Below, in pieces: positions 56,857 to 64,000 of a stretch of DNA of 64,000 bases (position 1 is its first letter; the number at the start of each line of letters is the position of its first letter). The DNA comes from Vagococcus penaei (GTDB taxonomy: Bacteria; Bacillota; Bacilli; Lactobacillales; Vagococcaceae). The DNA is taken from the NCBI RefSeq assembly GCF_001998885.1, contig NZ_CP019609.1, positions 248,001-312,000 on the forward strand, written 5' to 3'. The notes below the pieces were generated by a model that had not been told where the DNA came from, made no database searches, and saw nothing but the letters and a program-made list of their open reading frames with translations. Made by a program: the position numbers and the translations under genes.

Positions 56857-56882
56857 AAAAAGGCACCCACGATATGGGTACC
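56857..56882 (-). terminator. Terminator of the short-chain dehydrogenase gene
   Basis: GG-ACCCA/TGGGT-CC (56862-56869 with 56875-56882) with a 5-nt loop is followed on the minus strand by U5. The AT-rich stretch 56690-56850 upstream of the GlcU-type gene shows short oligo-A/T repeats and no gene. Confidence 0.8.
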
Positions 56883-56912
56883 TAAGACATTGGATTTTCA
56901 GTTAAAAACAAA

Positions 56913-57689
56913 CTAACGGTAAACTAATCCACCATCAGTTAAAATTGCTTGGCCAGTAATATAATCTGCTTCATCCGAAGCTAAGAACGATACAAGGTTT
57001 GCAACATCTTCGGGCACTTGATAACGTTGTAAGGCAATTCCAGCGGTAAACTGCTCAAATGATTCACCAGGTTTTAACCTTCCTTGACTATGTTGAACCA
57101 TTGCGGCATCAATTCGATCCCACATTTCTGTTTTGGCTATTCCTGGACAGTAAGCATTAACCGTAATTTGATGCTTAGCCAATTCTTTGGCTGCTGTGTG
57201 TGTAAATGAACGTACTGCGTGTTTAGATGCACAATACGTCCCAAGCATATCATACGATTCATGACCAGCAATACTACAAGCGTTAATGATTTTTCCCTTC
57301 TCACCTTGTTTGATGAATTGAGTTGCTGCTGCTTGTGTTCCAAATACTGTACCATTCACATTAATGTTAAAAATTGTTTGTAACTCTTTTTCTGTAATGT
57401 CTAATAACGGGGTGACAGCATCTACACCCGCATTATTAACTAACACATCTAATCGACCAAATGTTTCAACTGCTTGAGTGATTAAAGATTCTTGATCAAC
57501 TTTTTTAGAAACATCACCAGTCACTCCAATTGTTTCAAATCCATTTGTTTTAAATTCTTCCACTGTTTCTGCTAATTTTTGACTATTAATATCATGTAAC
57601 ACAATGCTAAAACCATCTCTAGCCAATCTTTCTGCGATTCCTTTGCCTAATCCACCAGCTGACCCTGTCACAACTGCCACTTTTTTCAT
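56913..57689 (-). CDS. Short-chain dehydrogenase, acetoin(diacetyl) reductase-like
   Basis: A 258-aa SDR enzyme. The cofactor motif [18 protein letters not shown] is N-terminal, NNAG is at about residue 88, and the catalytic Ser-Tyr-Lys set is in ACSIAGHES and [13 protein letters not shown] (about 155). The layout ([11 protein letters not shown] after beta-2, [10 protein letters not shown] at the C-terminus) is like meso-2,3-butanediol dehydrogenase/acetoin reductase, which interconverts diacetyl, acetoin and butanediol using NADH. The exact substrate is uncertain. GGAG lies 8 nt before the ATG. Confidence 0.87.
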   Translation of the reverse strand: MKKVAVVTGSAGGLGKGIAERLARDGFSIVLHDINSQKLAETVEEFKTNGFETIGVTGDVSKKVDQESLITQAVETFGRLDVLVNNAGVDAVTPLLDITEKELQTIFNINVNGTVFGTQAAATQFIKQGEKGKIINACSIAGHESYDMLGTYCASKHAVRSFTHTAAKELAKHQITVNAYCPGIAKTEMWDRIDAAMVQHSQGRLKPGESFEQFTAGIALQRYQVPEDVANLVSFLASDEADYITGQAILTDGGLVYR

Positions 57690-57886
57690 ATGTCATTCTC
57701 CTCTAAGTTGTTAATCTAACCAAATTACTATCGGTCATTTAACTACTATGCAAAAAATATGCCAAATAAAAAAGTAGTAAACAAGCGACTATGCTCTAAG
57801 TCATCATACAAATTAGGACAACGACTGTCTCAAAATAAGACAGTCGTTGCGACATGAAACAAATATTGAGTTGTACAATTAGACAC
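57690..57886. other. Region between the SDR gene and the IS1182 element, with a strong hairpin
   Basis: It holds a perfect 12-bp stem CAACGACTGTCT/AGACAGTCGTTG (57819-57830 with 57838-57849) with a 7-nt loop. On neither strand is it followed by a good U run. Before IS insertion it would have lain some 100 bp beyond rplS and may be part of that operon's original end. No gene is seen. Confidence 0.55.
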
Positions 57887-59477
57887 AAAAAAACCTCTGA
57901 TTTCTCAGAGGTTTCAGACTGTAGACAAAGTATCAAAAATTTGATACTTTGTCTTTTTTTCTTGGTAAAATAGAGAAAAGGAGTTGCTTCCATGCTAAAA
58001 AAACAAGATATGAGCAAACGTAATCAAATTGGTTTTTATTCTCTAGAAGATTTAGTTCCCAAGGAACATCTATTAAGAGATATTGATAAATATGTAGATT
58101 TTAATTTTATTTATAAGTTAGTTGAAGATAAATACGATGAATCAAATGGCCGCCCTAGTATAGATCCGGTTCTATTAATTAAACTTCCGTTGATTCAGTA
58201 TCTTTATGGTATAAAAAGTATGAGACAAACTATTAAAGATGTTGAGGTTAACATGGCTTATCGCTGGTTTTTAGGTTTGGATATCGAAGATGCTGTTCCT
58301 CACTTCTCAACCTTTGGCAAAAATTATTCTAGAAGATTTCGTGGTACAGATATCTTTGAACAAATATTTTACGGCATATTAGAACAGTGTATTGAAGCTG
58401 AATTAGTGGATACTTCTGAAGTATTTATTGATGGTACTCATATAAAAGCACATGCAAATAATAAAAAATATGAAAGTAACGAAGTTACTGAAGAAACTCT
58501 TTTTTATGTGGAATCACTACAAAAAGAAGTTGAAATAGATAGAGAAAAAAGATTAAAAAAGCCCTTAAAAAGAAGAGAGGAAAGTGAAAATCAGGTAAAA
58601 CATAAAAAAATTAGTAAAACAGATGATGAGAGTGGTTGGTTCCATAAAGGAGAGCATAAACAGGTTTTTGCTTATGCTGCACAAGTAGCATGTGACAAGA
58701 ATGGTTGGGTTTTAGGATATACAACTCATCCTGGTAATCAACATGATAGTCGGACATTCATCGATATCTATAATAAATTACAAAGTCACTTTACCTTAGA
58801 TAAATTAGTAATGGACGCTGGATACAAAACACCTGGTATAGCCCATTTATTATTTCAAAATAATTTAACACCTATTTTTCCATATAAAAGACCTATGACC
58901 AAAAAAGGATTTTATAAAAAACATGATTATGTTTACGATGAATACTACGATCAATATATCTGCCCTAATGTGAAAATTTTAAGCTATACAACAACTAACA
59001 GAGACGGATATCGTGAATACAAAAGTAATACGTCTGATTGTAGTCAATGCCCTTTGATTGCCTATTGTACTGAGTCAAAAGAAAAGAGGAAATTAATTCA
59101 ACGACATTTATGGGAAAATGATATGGAACGTTGTGAAGACATACGTCATTCCCTTGGAATGAAAGCTATATATAATAATCGAAAACAAACAATTGAGCGA
59201 TTATTTGGAACGGCAAAAGAATTTCATGGCTTACGTTACACTAATTTAATTGGGAAAGAAAAAATGCACATGAAAATTGGGCTCACTTTCGCATGCCTTA
59301 ACATTAAAAAATTAGCAAAAATGCTTAAATTAAGAGACCTGAAGGGCTCTATTTTTTTATCTATTTTGGGAATTTTATCAAAAATAATGATAAGATACAA
59401 AAAAACAAACCAATTACCCTTTATGAGCAACTGGTTTGTCTTCAATCTGAAACCTCTGATTTCTCAGAGGTTTTTTT
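57887..59477 (+). mobile_element. Complete IS1182-family insertion sequence
   Basis: A 1591-bp element bounded by 43-bp imperfect inverted repeats (57887-57929 and 59435-59477). Each end begins with A7 (outermost) and contains a palindrome CCTCTGA-N4-TCAGAGG, so each end is itself a hairpin; the N4 loop is TTTC at one end and GAAA at the other. One intact transposase gene fills it. No direct target duplication is evident: the left flank ends TTAGACAC and the right begins CGTCTTAA. Confidence 0.88.
57923..57971 (+). promoter_or_regulatory. Read-in terminator and promoter of the IS1182 transposase
   Basis: A perfect 15-bp stem AGACAAAGTATCAAA/TTTGATACTTTGTCT (57923-57937 with 57940-57954) followed by T6 stops transcription entering from the left. 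The transposase promoter appears to overlap it: TTGATA (57941-57946) and an extended -10 TGG-TAAAAT (to 57971), spacer 19 bp. This lets the element ignore outside transcription while keeping its own. Confidence 0.7.
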
Positions 59478-59485
59478 CGTCTTAA
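57992..59485 (+). CDS. IS1182-family transposase
   Basis: A 497-aa DDE transposase. The N-terminal domain (LVPKEHLLRDIDKYVD, then SIDPVLLIKLPLIQYLYGI) is typical of IS1182. Catalytic acidic residues lie in VFIDGTHIKAHAN (about residue 150), LVMDAGYKTPGIAHL (about 270) and a later Glu in NRKQTIERLFGTAKEFHGLRY (about 395). AAGGAG lies 8 nt before the ATG. The frame runs through the right inverted repeat and out of the element; the stop codon (59483-59485) is in host DNA, so the last residues are supplied by the flank. Confidence 0.93.
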   Translation: MLKKQDMSKRNQIGFYSLEDLVPKEHLLRDIDKYVDFNFIYKLVEDKYDESNGRPSIDPVLLIKLPLIQYLYGIKSMRQTIKDVEVNMAYRWFLGLDIEDAVPHFSTFGKNYSRRFRGTDIFEQIFYGILEQCIEAELVDTSEVFIDGTHIKAHANNKKYESNEVTEETLFYVESLQKEVEIDREKRLKKPLKRREESENQVKHKKISKTDDESGWFHKGEHKQVFAYAAQVACDKNGWVLGYTTHPGNQHDSRTFIDIYNKLQSHFTLDKLVMDAGYKTPGIAHLLFQNNLTPIFPYKRPMTKKGFYKKHDYVYDEYYDQYICPNVKILSYTTTNRDGYREYKSNTSDCSQCPLIAYCTESKEKRKLIQRHLWENDMERCEDIRHSLGMKAIYNNRKQTIERLFGTAKEFHGLRYTNLIGKEKMHMKIGLTFACLNIKKLAKMLKLRDLKGSIFLSILGILSKIMIRYKKTNQLPFMSNWFVFNLKPLISQRFFSS

Positions 59486-59495
59486 TATTGAATGA

Positions 59496-59843
59496 TTAAC
59501 GACGTACTTCTTTGATTCTTGCTGCTTTACCATGTAATGCACGTAAGTAGTAAAGTTTAGCACGACGTACTTTACCATGACGGATTACTTCGATTTGAGC
59601 AACACGTGGTGTATGTAATGGGAATGTACGTTCCACACCAACACCATTAGAGATTTTACGTACTGTATAAGTTTCGCTGATTCCAGCTCCACGGCGTTTG
59701 ATAACAACACCTTCAAATAACTGGATACGTTCACGAGTTCCCTCAACAACTTTAGCGTGTACACGTACAGTGTCCCCTGGTCTAAAGTCTGGGATATCAG
59801 AACGTAATTGTTCGTTTGTAATTGCTTCGATTAATGGATTCAT
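59496..59843 (-). CDS. rplS: 50S ribosomal protein L19
   Basis: A ribosomal protein at the 30S-50S interface. [41 protein letters not shown] and [12 protein letters not shown] are characteristic. 115 aa from the ATG at 59843, which has GGAG 9 nt upstream; an in-frame GTG at 59849 is too close. An IS1182 element begins 18 bp after the stop codon, so the gene may have lost its original terminator. It follows trmD in the usual order but after a 129-bp gap. Confidence 0.97.
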   Translation of the reverse strand: MNPLIEAITNEQLRSDIPDFRPGDTVRVHAKVVEGTRERIQLFEGVVIKRRGAGISETYTVRKISNGVGVERTFPLHTPRVAQIEVIRHGKVRRAKLYYLRALHGKAARIKEVRR

Positions 59844-59972
59844 TTCCACATTCTCCTTATTCCAAAATACTCATATGAAATTATCTCACACAGCGGAGTA
59901 TCGTAATAGATGAGCTCTTCACTCACCAAATTATCTTAACATAAAGAAAAACGTATGTAAAGACTTATTTCT

Positions 59973-60716
59973 TTACAAAAGGCCTTCTTCTTTTTTAATT
60001 TCTAACAATAGTTTTTCCATCTCATCTGTTAAGTCGATTTTTTCTAGCATATCTGGTCGACGTAACAAAGTGCGACGTAAAGACTCTTTTAATTGCCATT
60101 CCGCAATCAACTTATGATTCCCATTAGTTAACACACTTGGTACTTCTAGTCCTTCGTAATTAGCTGGTCGCGTGTACTGTGGGTGTTCTAACAAGCCCGT
60201 AGAATGAGAATCTCCTTTAGCCGACTCATTATTGCCTAACACCTCAGGTAATAAGCGTACGGTCGCGTCAATCATCACCATTGCGCCTAATTCACCACCA
60301 GTTAAAACGTAATCTCCTAAGGATACTTCATCCGTCACTAGCGAACGAATTCGTTCATCATAACCTTCATAATGACCGCAAATAAAAACTAAATTTTCTT
60401 CTGTAGCAAATTCTTCAGCCATCGTTTGATTGAATGGCTTACCAGCTGGATCTAATAAAATCACGCGTTGCGTCTGTCCTGATGTTTCTGTTTTAATTGC
60501 TGCTAAAGCATCAGCAATTGGTTGTACTTTCAGTAACATTCCAGCGCCACCCCCATAAGGATAATCATCGACTTGTTGATGTTTATTCGTTGAGTAATCT
60601 CGGAAGTTTTTTACGTGGATATCCAGTAAATTTTTCTCAACAGCCTTGCCAATGATTGATTCGGTCATGGGTCCGTCAAACATTCGAGGAAATAGCGTTA
60701 ATACATCAATTCTCAT
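59973..60716 (-). CDS. trmD: tRNA (guanine-N1)-methyltransferase
   Basis: Methylates G37 of tRNAs with SAM to prevent frameshifting. The trefoil-knot SAM site is visible: [24 protein letters not shown] and [15 protein letters not shown]. 247 aa, the normal length. Its ATG overlaps the rimM stop by one base (TAATG), so the two are coupled. Confidence 0.98.
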   Translation of the reverse strand: MRIDVLTLFPRMFDGPMTESIIGKAVEKNLLDIHVKNFRDYSTNKHQQVDDYPYGGGAGMLLKVQPIADALAAIKTETSGQTQRVILLDPAGKPFNQTMAEEFATEENLVFICGHYEGYDERIRSLVTDEVSLGDYVLTGGELGAMVMIDATVRLLPEVLGNNESAKGDSHSTGLLEHPQYTRPANYEGLEVPSVLTNGNHKLIAEWQLKESLRRTLLRRPDMLEKIDLTDEMEKLLLEIKKEEGLL

Positions 60717-61237
60717 TAATCTATCAGCCCTTCTGGTATCTCAACCACGACTTTTTGATTGGCTGCATCAACAGACAGCACAACTGATTCAATATAGGGA
60801 ATTAAAATATCTTTCTGATTTTTCGCTGGTTGTTGGATAACCCACACATCATTAGCTCCTGGAGACAAAATTTCTTTGATAGTTCCTAAATGAGTACCAT
60901 CTTCTTCAAAAACGTTTGCACCAATGATTTCGTGATAGTAAAATTCATTCGCAGGTAGCTCAGTTAAATCCGTCATAGCGACTTTTAAGATTCCATCACG
61001 ATAATGTTCCACATCGTTAATCCATGGGTGATTGTCAAAACTCAAGATATCAAAGTTTTTATGTTTGCGATGTGACTTGATTGTCAATGGCATCATCGGT
61101 TTTTTATCTTGAAATAGGTACAATGTATTGCCAACTTTATAGCGTTCATCAGCAAAATCCGTTTGTGAAATAACGCGGACTTCTCCTTTAATTCCTTGTG
61201 TGTTCACTATTTTACCGACATTTAAATAGTCTGTCAT
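60716..61237 (-). CDS. rimM: 16S rRNA processing protein RimM
   Basis: Helps mature the 30S head by binding S19. The N-terminal domain shows [19 protein letters not shown], and the C-terminal PRC-barrel shows [11 protein letters not shown] and [15 protein letters not shown]. 173 aa from the ATG at 61237, with GAGG 9 nt upstream; the in-frame start at 61252 lies before the ribosome site. A terminator-like hairpin separates it from khpA upstream. Confidence 0.96.
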   Translation of the reverse strand: MTDYLNVGKIVNTQGIKGEVRVISQTDFADERYKVGNTLYLFQDKKPMMPLTIKSHRKHKNFDILSFDNHPWINDVEHYRDGILKVAMTDLTELPANEFYYHEIIGANVFEEDGTHLGTIKEILSPGANDVWVIQQPAKNQKDILIPYIESVVLSVDAANQKVVVEIPEGLID

Positions 61238-61310
61238 CGATAAATTCCTCACTTTTACTTTTTTATTTTATATTGTATCACGAAACTATATCCATGACCA
61301 AAAATCAAAC

Positions 61311-61351
61311 AAAAAACAGATTACTACTAACTATGTCAGTGGTAATCTGTT
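61311..61351 (-). terminator. Internal terminator/attenuator between khpA and rimM
   Basis: On the minus strand AACAGATTACCAC and GTAGTAATCTGTT (61339-61351 with 61315-61327) form a 13-bp stem with one mismatch and an 11-nt loop, followed by U6. It lies inside the rpsP-khpA-rimM-trmD operon and should reduce expression of the distal genes. Confidence 0.8.
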
Positions 61352-61356
61352 TCATT

Positions 61357-61617
61357 TTACGCTTCTTCACTTGTAGCATGCTCTAAAATATTTAAACGAA
61401 CTTTTTTCGGTTCGTCCGTACGAATACTGTAAACGATTGTGCGGATAGCTTTCACTACTCGCCCTTGTTTACCAATCACTCGACCAATATCATCAGGGGC
61501 TACTGAAAGGTTGTACTCCATGAATTGCTCAGATTGAGTCACTTCAATAGAGACTTGCTCAGGATGATTAACTAACGGGCGGACAAGGGTTAATACCAAA
61601 TCTTTTACATCAGTCAT
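61357..61617 (-). CDS. khpA: KH-domain RNA-binding protein KhpA (YlqC)
   Basis: An 86-aa protein with a single KH domain, including the GRVIGKQGRVVKAIRT loop (about residue 43). It works with KhpB/Jag in post-transcriptional control of cell elongation in streptococci and enterococci. AGGTGGG precedes the ATG. It lies 12 bp after rpsP, so the two are co-transcribed. Confidence 0.95.
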   Translation of the reverse strand: MTDVKDLVLTLVRPLVNHPEQVSIEVTQSEQFMEYNLSVAPDDIGRVIGKQGRVVKAIRTIVYSIRTDEPKKVRLNILEHATSEEA

Positions 61618-61629
61618 TCAAATCCCACC

Positions 61630-61905
61630 TTATTTTTTAGTGTATTTAGCTTCGTGATGTTTTTTCATAATACCTTCACGAGATAAAATGTTACGTACTG
61701 TATCAGAAGGTTGTGCACCTTTAGATAACCAATCTAAAATAACTTCTTCATTCACTTTTACTTCAGCTGGGTTTAGTAATGGGTTGTAAGTTCCTACAAC
61801 TTCAATGTAACGTCCATCACGAGGTGAACGAGAATCTGCTACTACCATACGATAAAAAGGTTTCTTTTTAGAACCCATACGTTTTAAACGAATTTTAACT
61901 GCCAT
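61630..61905 (-). CDS. rpsP: 30S ribosomal protein S16
   Basis: First gene of the rpsP-khpA-rimM-trmD group. The N-terminus [24 protein letters not shown] is diagnostic; 91 aa. GGAGG lies 9-10 nt before the ATG. It has its own strong promoter upstream. Confidence 0.98.
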   Translation of the reverse strand: MAVKIRLKRMGSKKKPFYRMVVADSRSPRDGRYIEVVGTYNPLLNPAEVKVNEEVILDWLSKGAQPSDTVRNILSREGIMKKHHEAKYTKK

Positions 61906-61947
61906 TATATAGGCACCTCCACATTTCTTTTCTTAAACACAAGACAT

Positions 61948-61976
61948 AGTTTAACAGATTTAAAATGCCATGTAAA
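61948..61976 (-). promoter_or_regulatory. Promoter of the rpsP operon
   Basis: On the minus strand TTTACA (61976-61971), a 17-bp spacer and TAAACT (61953-61948) lie 43 bp before the rpsP start. The spacing and location make it the likely main promoter. Confidence 0.7.
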
Positions 61977-61987
61977 GTGTTTTTTCT

Positions 61988-63449
61988 TTACAGGTTAATT
62001 TTTTTATAAAATGGTGGCAATTTGAATTGATGATCAGCTTCGAATGCTTGTCCAACATCAATTAATAACTGATCATTTCCCTTTGCAGCCATCAGTTGAA
62101 TCCCTATCGGTAAGCCGTTGTCAGCTATATGGGTTGGTAAACTAATCGCGGGTTGACCTGTTAAATTAGCTAATTGTGTATAAGGTGTCAACCATAAACT
62201 TTTTTCAAACATGTTATAAACTAATTCAGCTAACTCTAATTTAGTTAATTCGGCTGCTCCTAACATCGCTTGACGAATCTTATCACTTTGCAAATCAGTT
62301 GTAATTAAAGGAGCCGTTGTTGTCGCTGTTGGTGATAAAAATAAATCATAGTCGTCAAATAGAGTCTCCATAATGGCTGTTGCATCATCCCAAACTTGAA
62401 AAGAGGAAACATAATCGGCTGCTGATAATTTTAGACCATACTGATAAATTGTCCAAGTCATTAACTCCATATCTTGACGTGTTAGAGGACGATTTAATGC
62501 CTGACTAATATCAGCCATCATACTAGCCGTCTCGCCACCATTCATTTGATAGTAACTACGAATTAACTGCGTTCCATTAATGGGATAATCAATCAATTCA
62601 ACTGAATGACCAGCTTTCTCTAAAAATTTAACCGCATTTTTCACCGCCATTTTTGCATCTTCTGAGACTGGATTGCCAATTGGAGATTCCCAACAAACAG
62701 CTATTTTAAGTGGACGATTTTCTTTAGGTAAACGCGGACGTGGCATGATAAATGGCGAGATCTGACTGTCTGGAGCCATCAAAGGTAGTAAAGTTGCCAT
62801 ATCACGCATCGAAACACCTAGTACAAAATTGACCGATGCTCCTTGCCAGTCACGCCAGCTATTAGGTCCATTACTAATCGCTCCACGACTCGGTTTCAAA
62901 CCAATTAAACCACTAAAACTTGCAGGAATACGGATCGAACCACCGCCATCACTTGCGCCAGCGATTGGTGAAATACCCGAAGCCACTACACTAGCAGCCC
63001 CACCACTACTGCCACCTGAAAAATAATCTAGGTTCCACGCATTACGTGTGGGACCATAAATCGTAGCATCAGTAATATTTTTAAATCCATATTCTGGGCT
63101 TGTCGTTACACCAAACGGTATAAAGCCCGCTGTTTCAATTTTTTTGAACGTAATGATTGGTTTCATTTGCCCGAACCTCCCTAAATAATCGTGAACCAAC
63201 TGTTTGCTTGAATCCCTTTTTGGCCTGACCTAAATCTTTTAAGGCAAATGGGACACCATAAAAAGGCTGGTTAGCTGATGAGAGCATTTTTTGGTTTAAT
63301 TGTGCAAAAGCTAATTCAGGATTAAGTTCAACAAACGCATTTAACGCTTCCATCTTATGCGCTCTTTTGAGAGTTTCCGTTAGTAATTCACTCGGTGACA
63401 ATTGACCAGTTTTAATTAGTTGAGCATAGTAAGTCGCATCTTTAATCAT
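61988..63449 (-). pseudogene. Amidase-signature family hydrolase, split by a frameshift
   Basis: Two adjacent frames together encode one amidase of about 485 aa. The N-terminal part (63449 to about 63135) has the catalytic Lys in GVPFALKDLGQ. The C-terminal part (from about 63145 to 61988) has the Gly/Ser-rich box with the catalytic serines (SGGSSGGAASV) and SDGGGSIRIPASFSGLIGLKPSRG. The frame breaks at a run of seven A (63139-63145, minus strand); six A would restore the frame through YVQK-IETAGF. Neither part alone has the full Ser-Ser-Lys triad. A true mutation, phase variation, slippage or sequencing error could explain it. Confidence 0.88.
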
Positions 63450-63607
63450 TTTTAGTCTCCATTCTCATTTATCATTAATTATAGTGTACATTTTTTTCAT
63501 CTTCCCTTACAATAAAAAAGAAGATAACTAGTGTTTTTCATCTAAAACGCTCAAATATCATGGTCTATCTAAACAATTTTGTTTATTAATTTTTAAGGAG
63601 CTATCAT

Positions 63608-64000
63608 ATGATTAAAATTAATCAAGAATTACACTTAAAACCTTATCGTACAATGGACATCCAACCTATGTGGGAGCTAACTTATCAAAATGACTTAGAA
63701 TGGATGAAATGGAATGGTCCTTACTTTAACGATCCAATTCTAGAATTAGGCTCTTACAAACATGAAGCCCATGCCTATTTTGTTAACTCACCTTTAACCG
63801 CTATCATTGAATACAAACATCAATTAGTCGGTCAAGTCTTCGCTTATTGGGATGATGGTGCCATGAAGCATTGGTTAGAAATTGGGATTTGTATTTACGA
63901 TAGTCGCTTTTGGAATTTAGGCATTGGTGAAACCGCTATTAAACACTGGATTTCTTACCTTTTTAACAAATTGCCTACAATTACTCGAGTTGGCTTTACT
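63608..64000 (+). CDS. GNAT-family N-acetyltransferase, N-terminal part
   Basis: The frame is open for 131 codons to the window edge. AAGGAG lies 7 nt before the ATG. The sequence (MKWNGPYFNDP, then GQVFAYWDD, WLEIGICIYDSRFWNLGIGETAIKHWI) fits the RimJ/RimL-like GNAT acetyltransferases that begin with a WKKW-x-GPY type segment. The C-terminus is outside the window. It is divergent from the broken amidase gene, with a 158-bp gap that shows no other feature. Confidence 0.82.
   Translation, partial: MIKINQELHLKPYRTMDIQPMWELTYQNDLEWMKWNGPYFNDPILELGSYKHEAHAYFVNSPLTAIIEYKHQLVGQVFAYWDDGAMKHWLEIGICIYDSRFWNLGIGETAIKHWISYLFNKLPTITRVGFT

Noticed and set aside
63135-63200. Programmed -1 frameshifting in the amidase gene at the A7 run.
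   Set aside because: The downstream frame is reached by +1 (or -2), not -1, so the classic slippery heptamer mechanism does not fit.

Overview
The window comes from an AT-rich Gram-positive chromosome. Gene content and order point to the Enterococcaceae (Enterococcus/Vagococcus type); this is inferred from the genes, not searched. The pointers are the recQ/ypbB/ferredoxin block, rpsP-khpA-rimM-trmD-rplS, ptsHI next to clpE and a DUF1827-like gene, clpX-tig, two enterococcal-type glycolipid glycosyltransferases, strong AGGAGG-like ribosome sites and IS1182/ISL3/IS6-type mobile DNA. No rRNA, tRNA, CRISPR array or prophage was seen.

Layout. 1-9.7 kb: genome maintenance and translation support, mostly on the minus strand (a LysM-type protein cut by the window edge, recQ, a ypbB-like gene, divergent ferredoxin, trmFO, topA, dprA, rnhB, rbgA, lepB). 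9.9-15.3 kb: hom-thrB, a zinc-type ArsR regulator, a phosphosugar mutase and trxB. 15.5-24.8 kb: transport and peptide metabolism (MATE exporter, propeller-like lipoprotein, two-gene ABC exporter, proline peptidase pair, a CDF exporter with a manganese-type metal site coupled to an FAD oxidase). 25-33.5 kb: ysxC, phoP-phoR with an unlinked pstS and a Pho-box-like repeat, clpX, tig, a TPR protein, ykuJ. 33.6-40 kb: envelope lipid locus, with a flippase-like protein and two glycolipid glycosyltransferases facing a phosphoglycerol transferase. 40-45.4 kb: ptsHI, clpE with a CtsR box, DUF1827. 45.7-48.9 kb: IclR regulator divergent from a lactate-dehydrogenase-like gene and a YjiH-type membrane protein.

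48.9-49.7 kb is a graveyard of mobile DNA: an ISL3 3' remnant abutting a 55-bp palindrome made of two IS6-type ends. prfC follows, with a decayed tandem duplication of its own leader and first codons. 51.5-57.7 kb holds acetyltransferases, an AI-2E family permease, a CorC-type protein, a cupin, a GlcU-type transporter and a short-chain dehydrogenase. A complete IS1182-family element (57.9-59.5 kb) sits just behind rplS, at the end of the ribosomal operon. The window closes with an amidase gene broken at a seven-A run and a partial acetyltransferase.

Most of the window is ordinary core genome. The parts that best repay a second look are the prfC leader duplication with an AUG-UAA minimal ORF, the IS6-end palindrome, the IS1182 copy with a hairpin terminator at each end and a reading frame that runs out of the element, the IclR/LDH-like/YjiH cluster with an unusual substrate-specificity residue, the amidase homopolymer frameshift, and several leader hairpins (dprA, clpX, khpA-rimM). 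No wholly new multi-gene system could be demonstrated from sequence alone.
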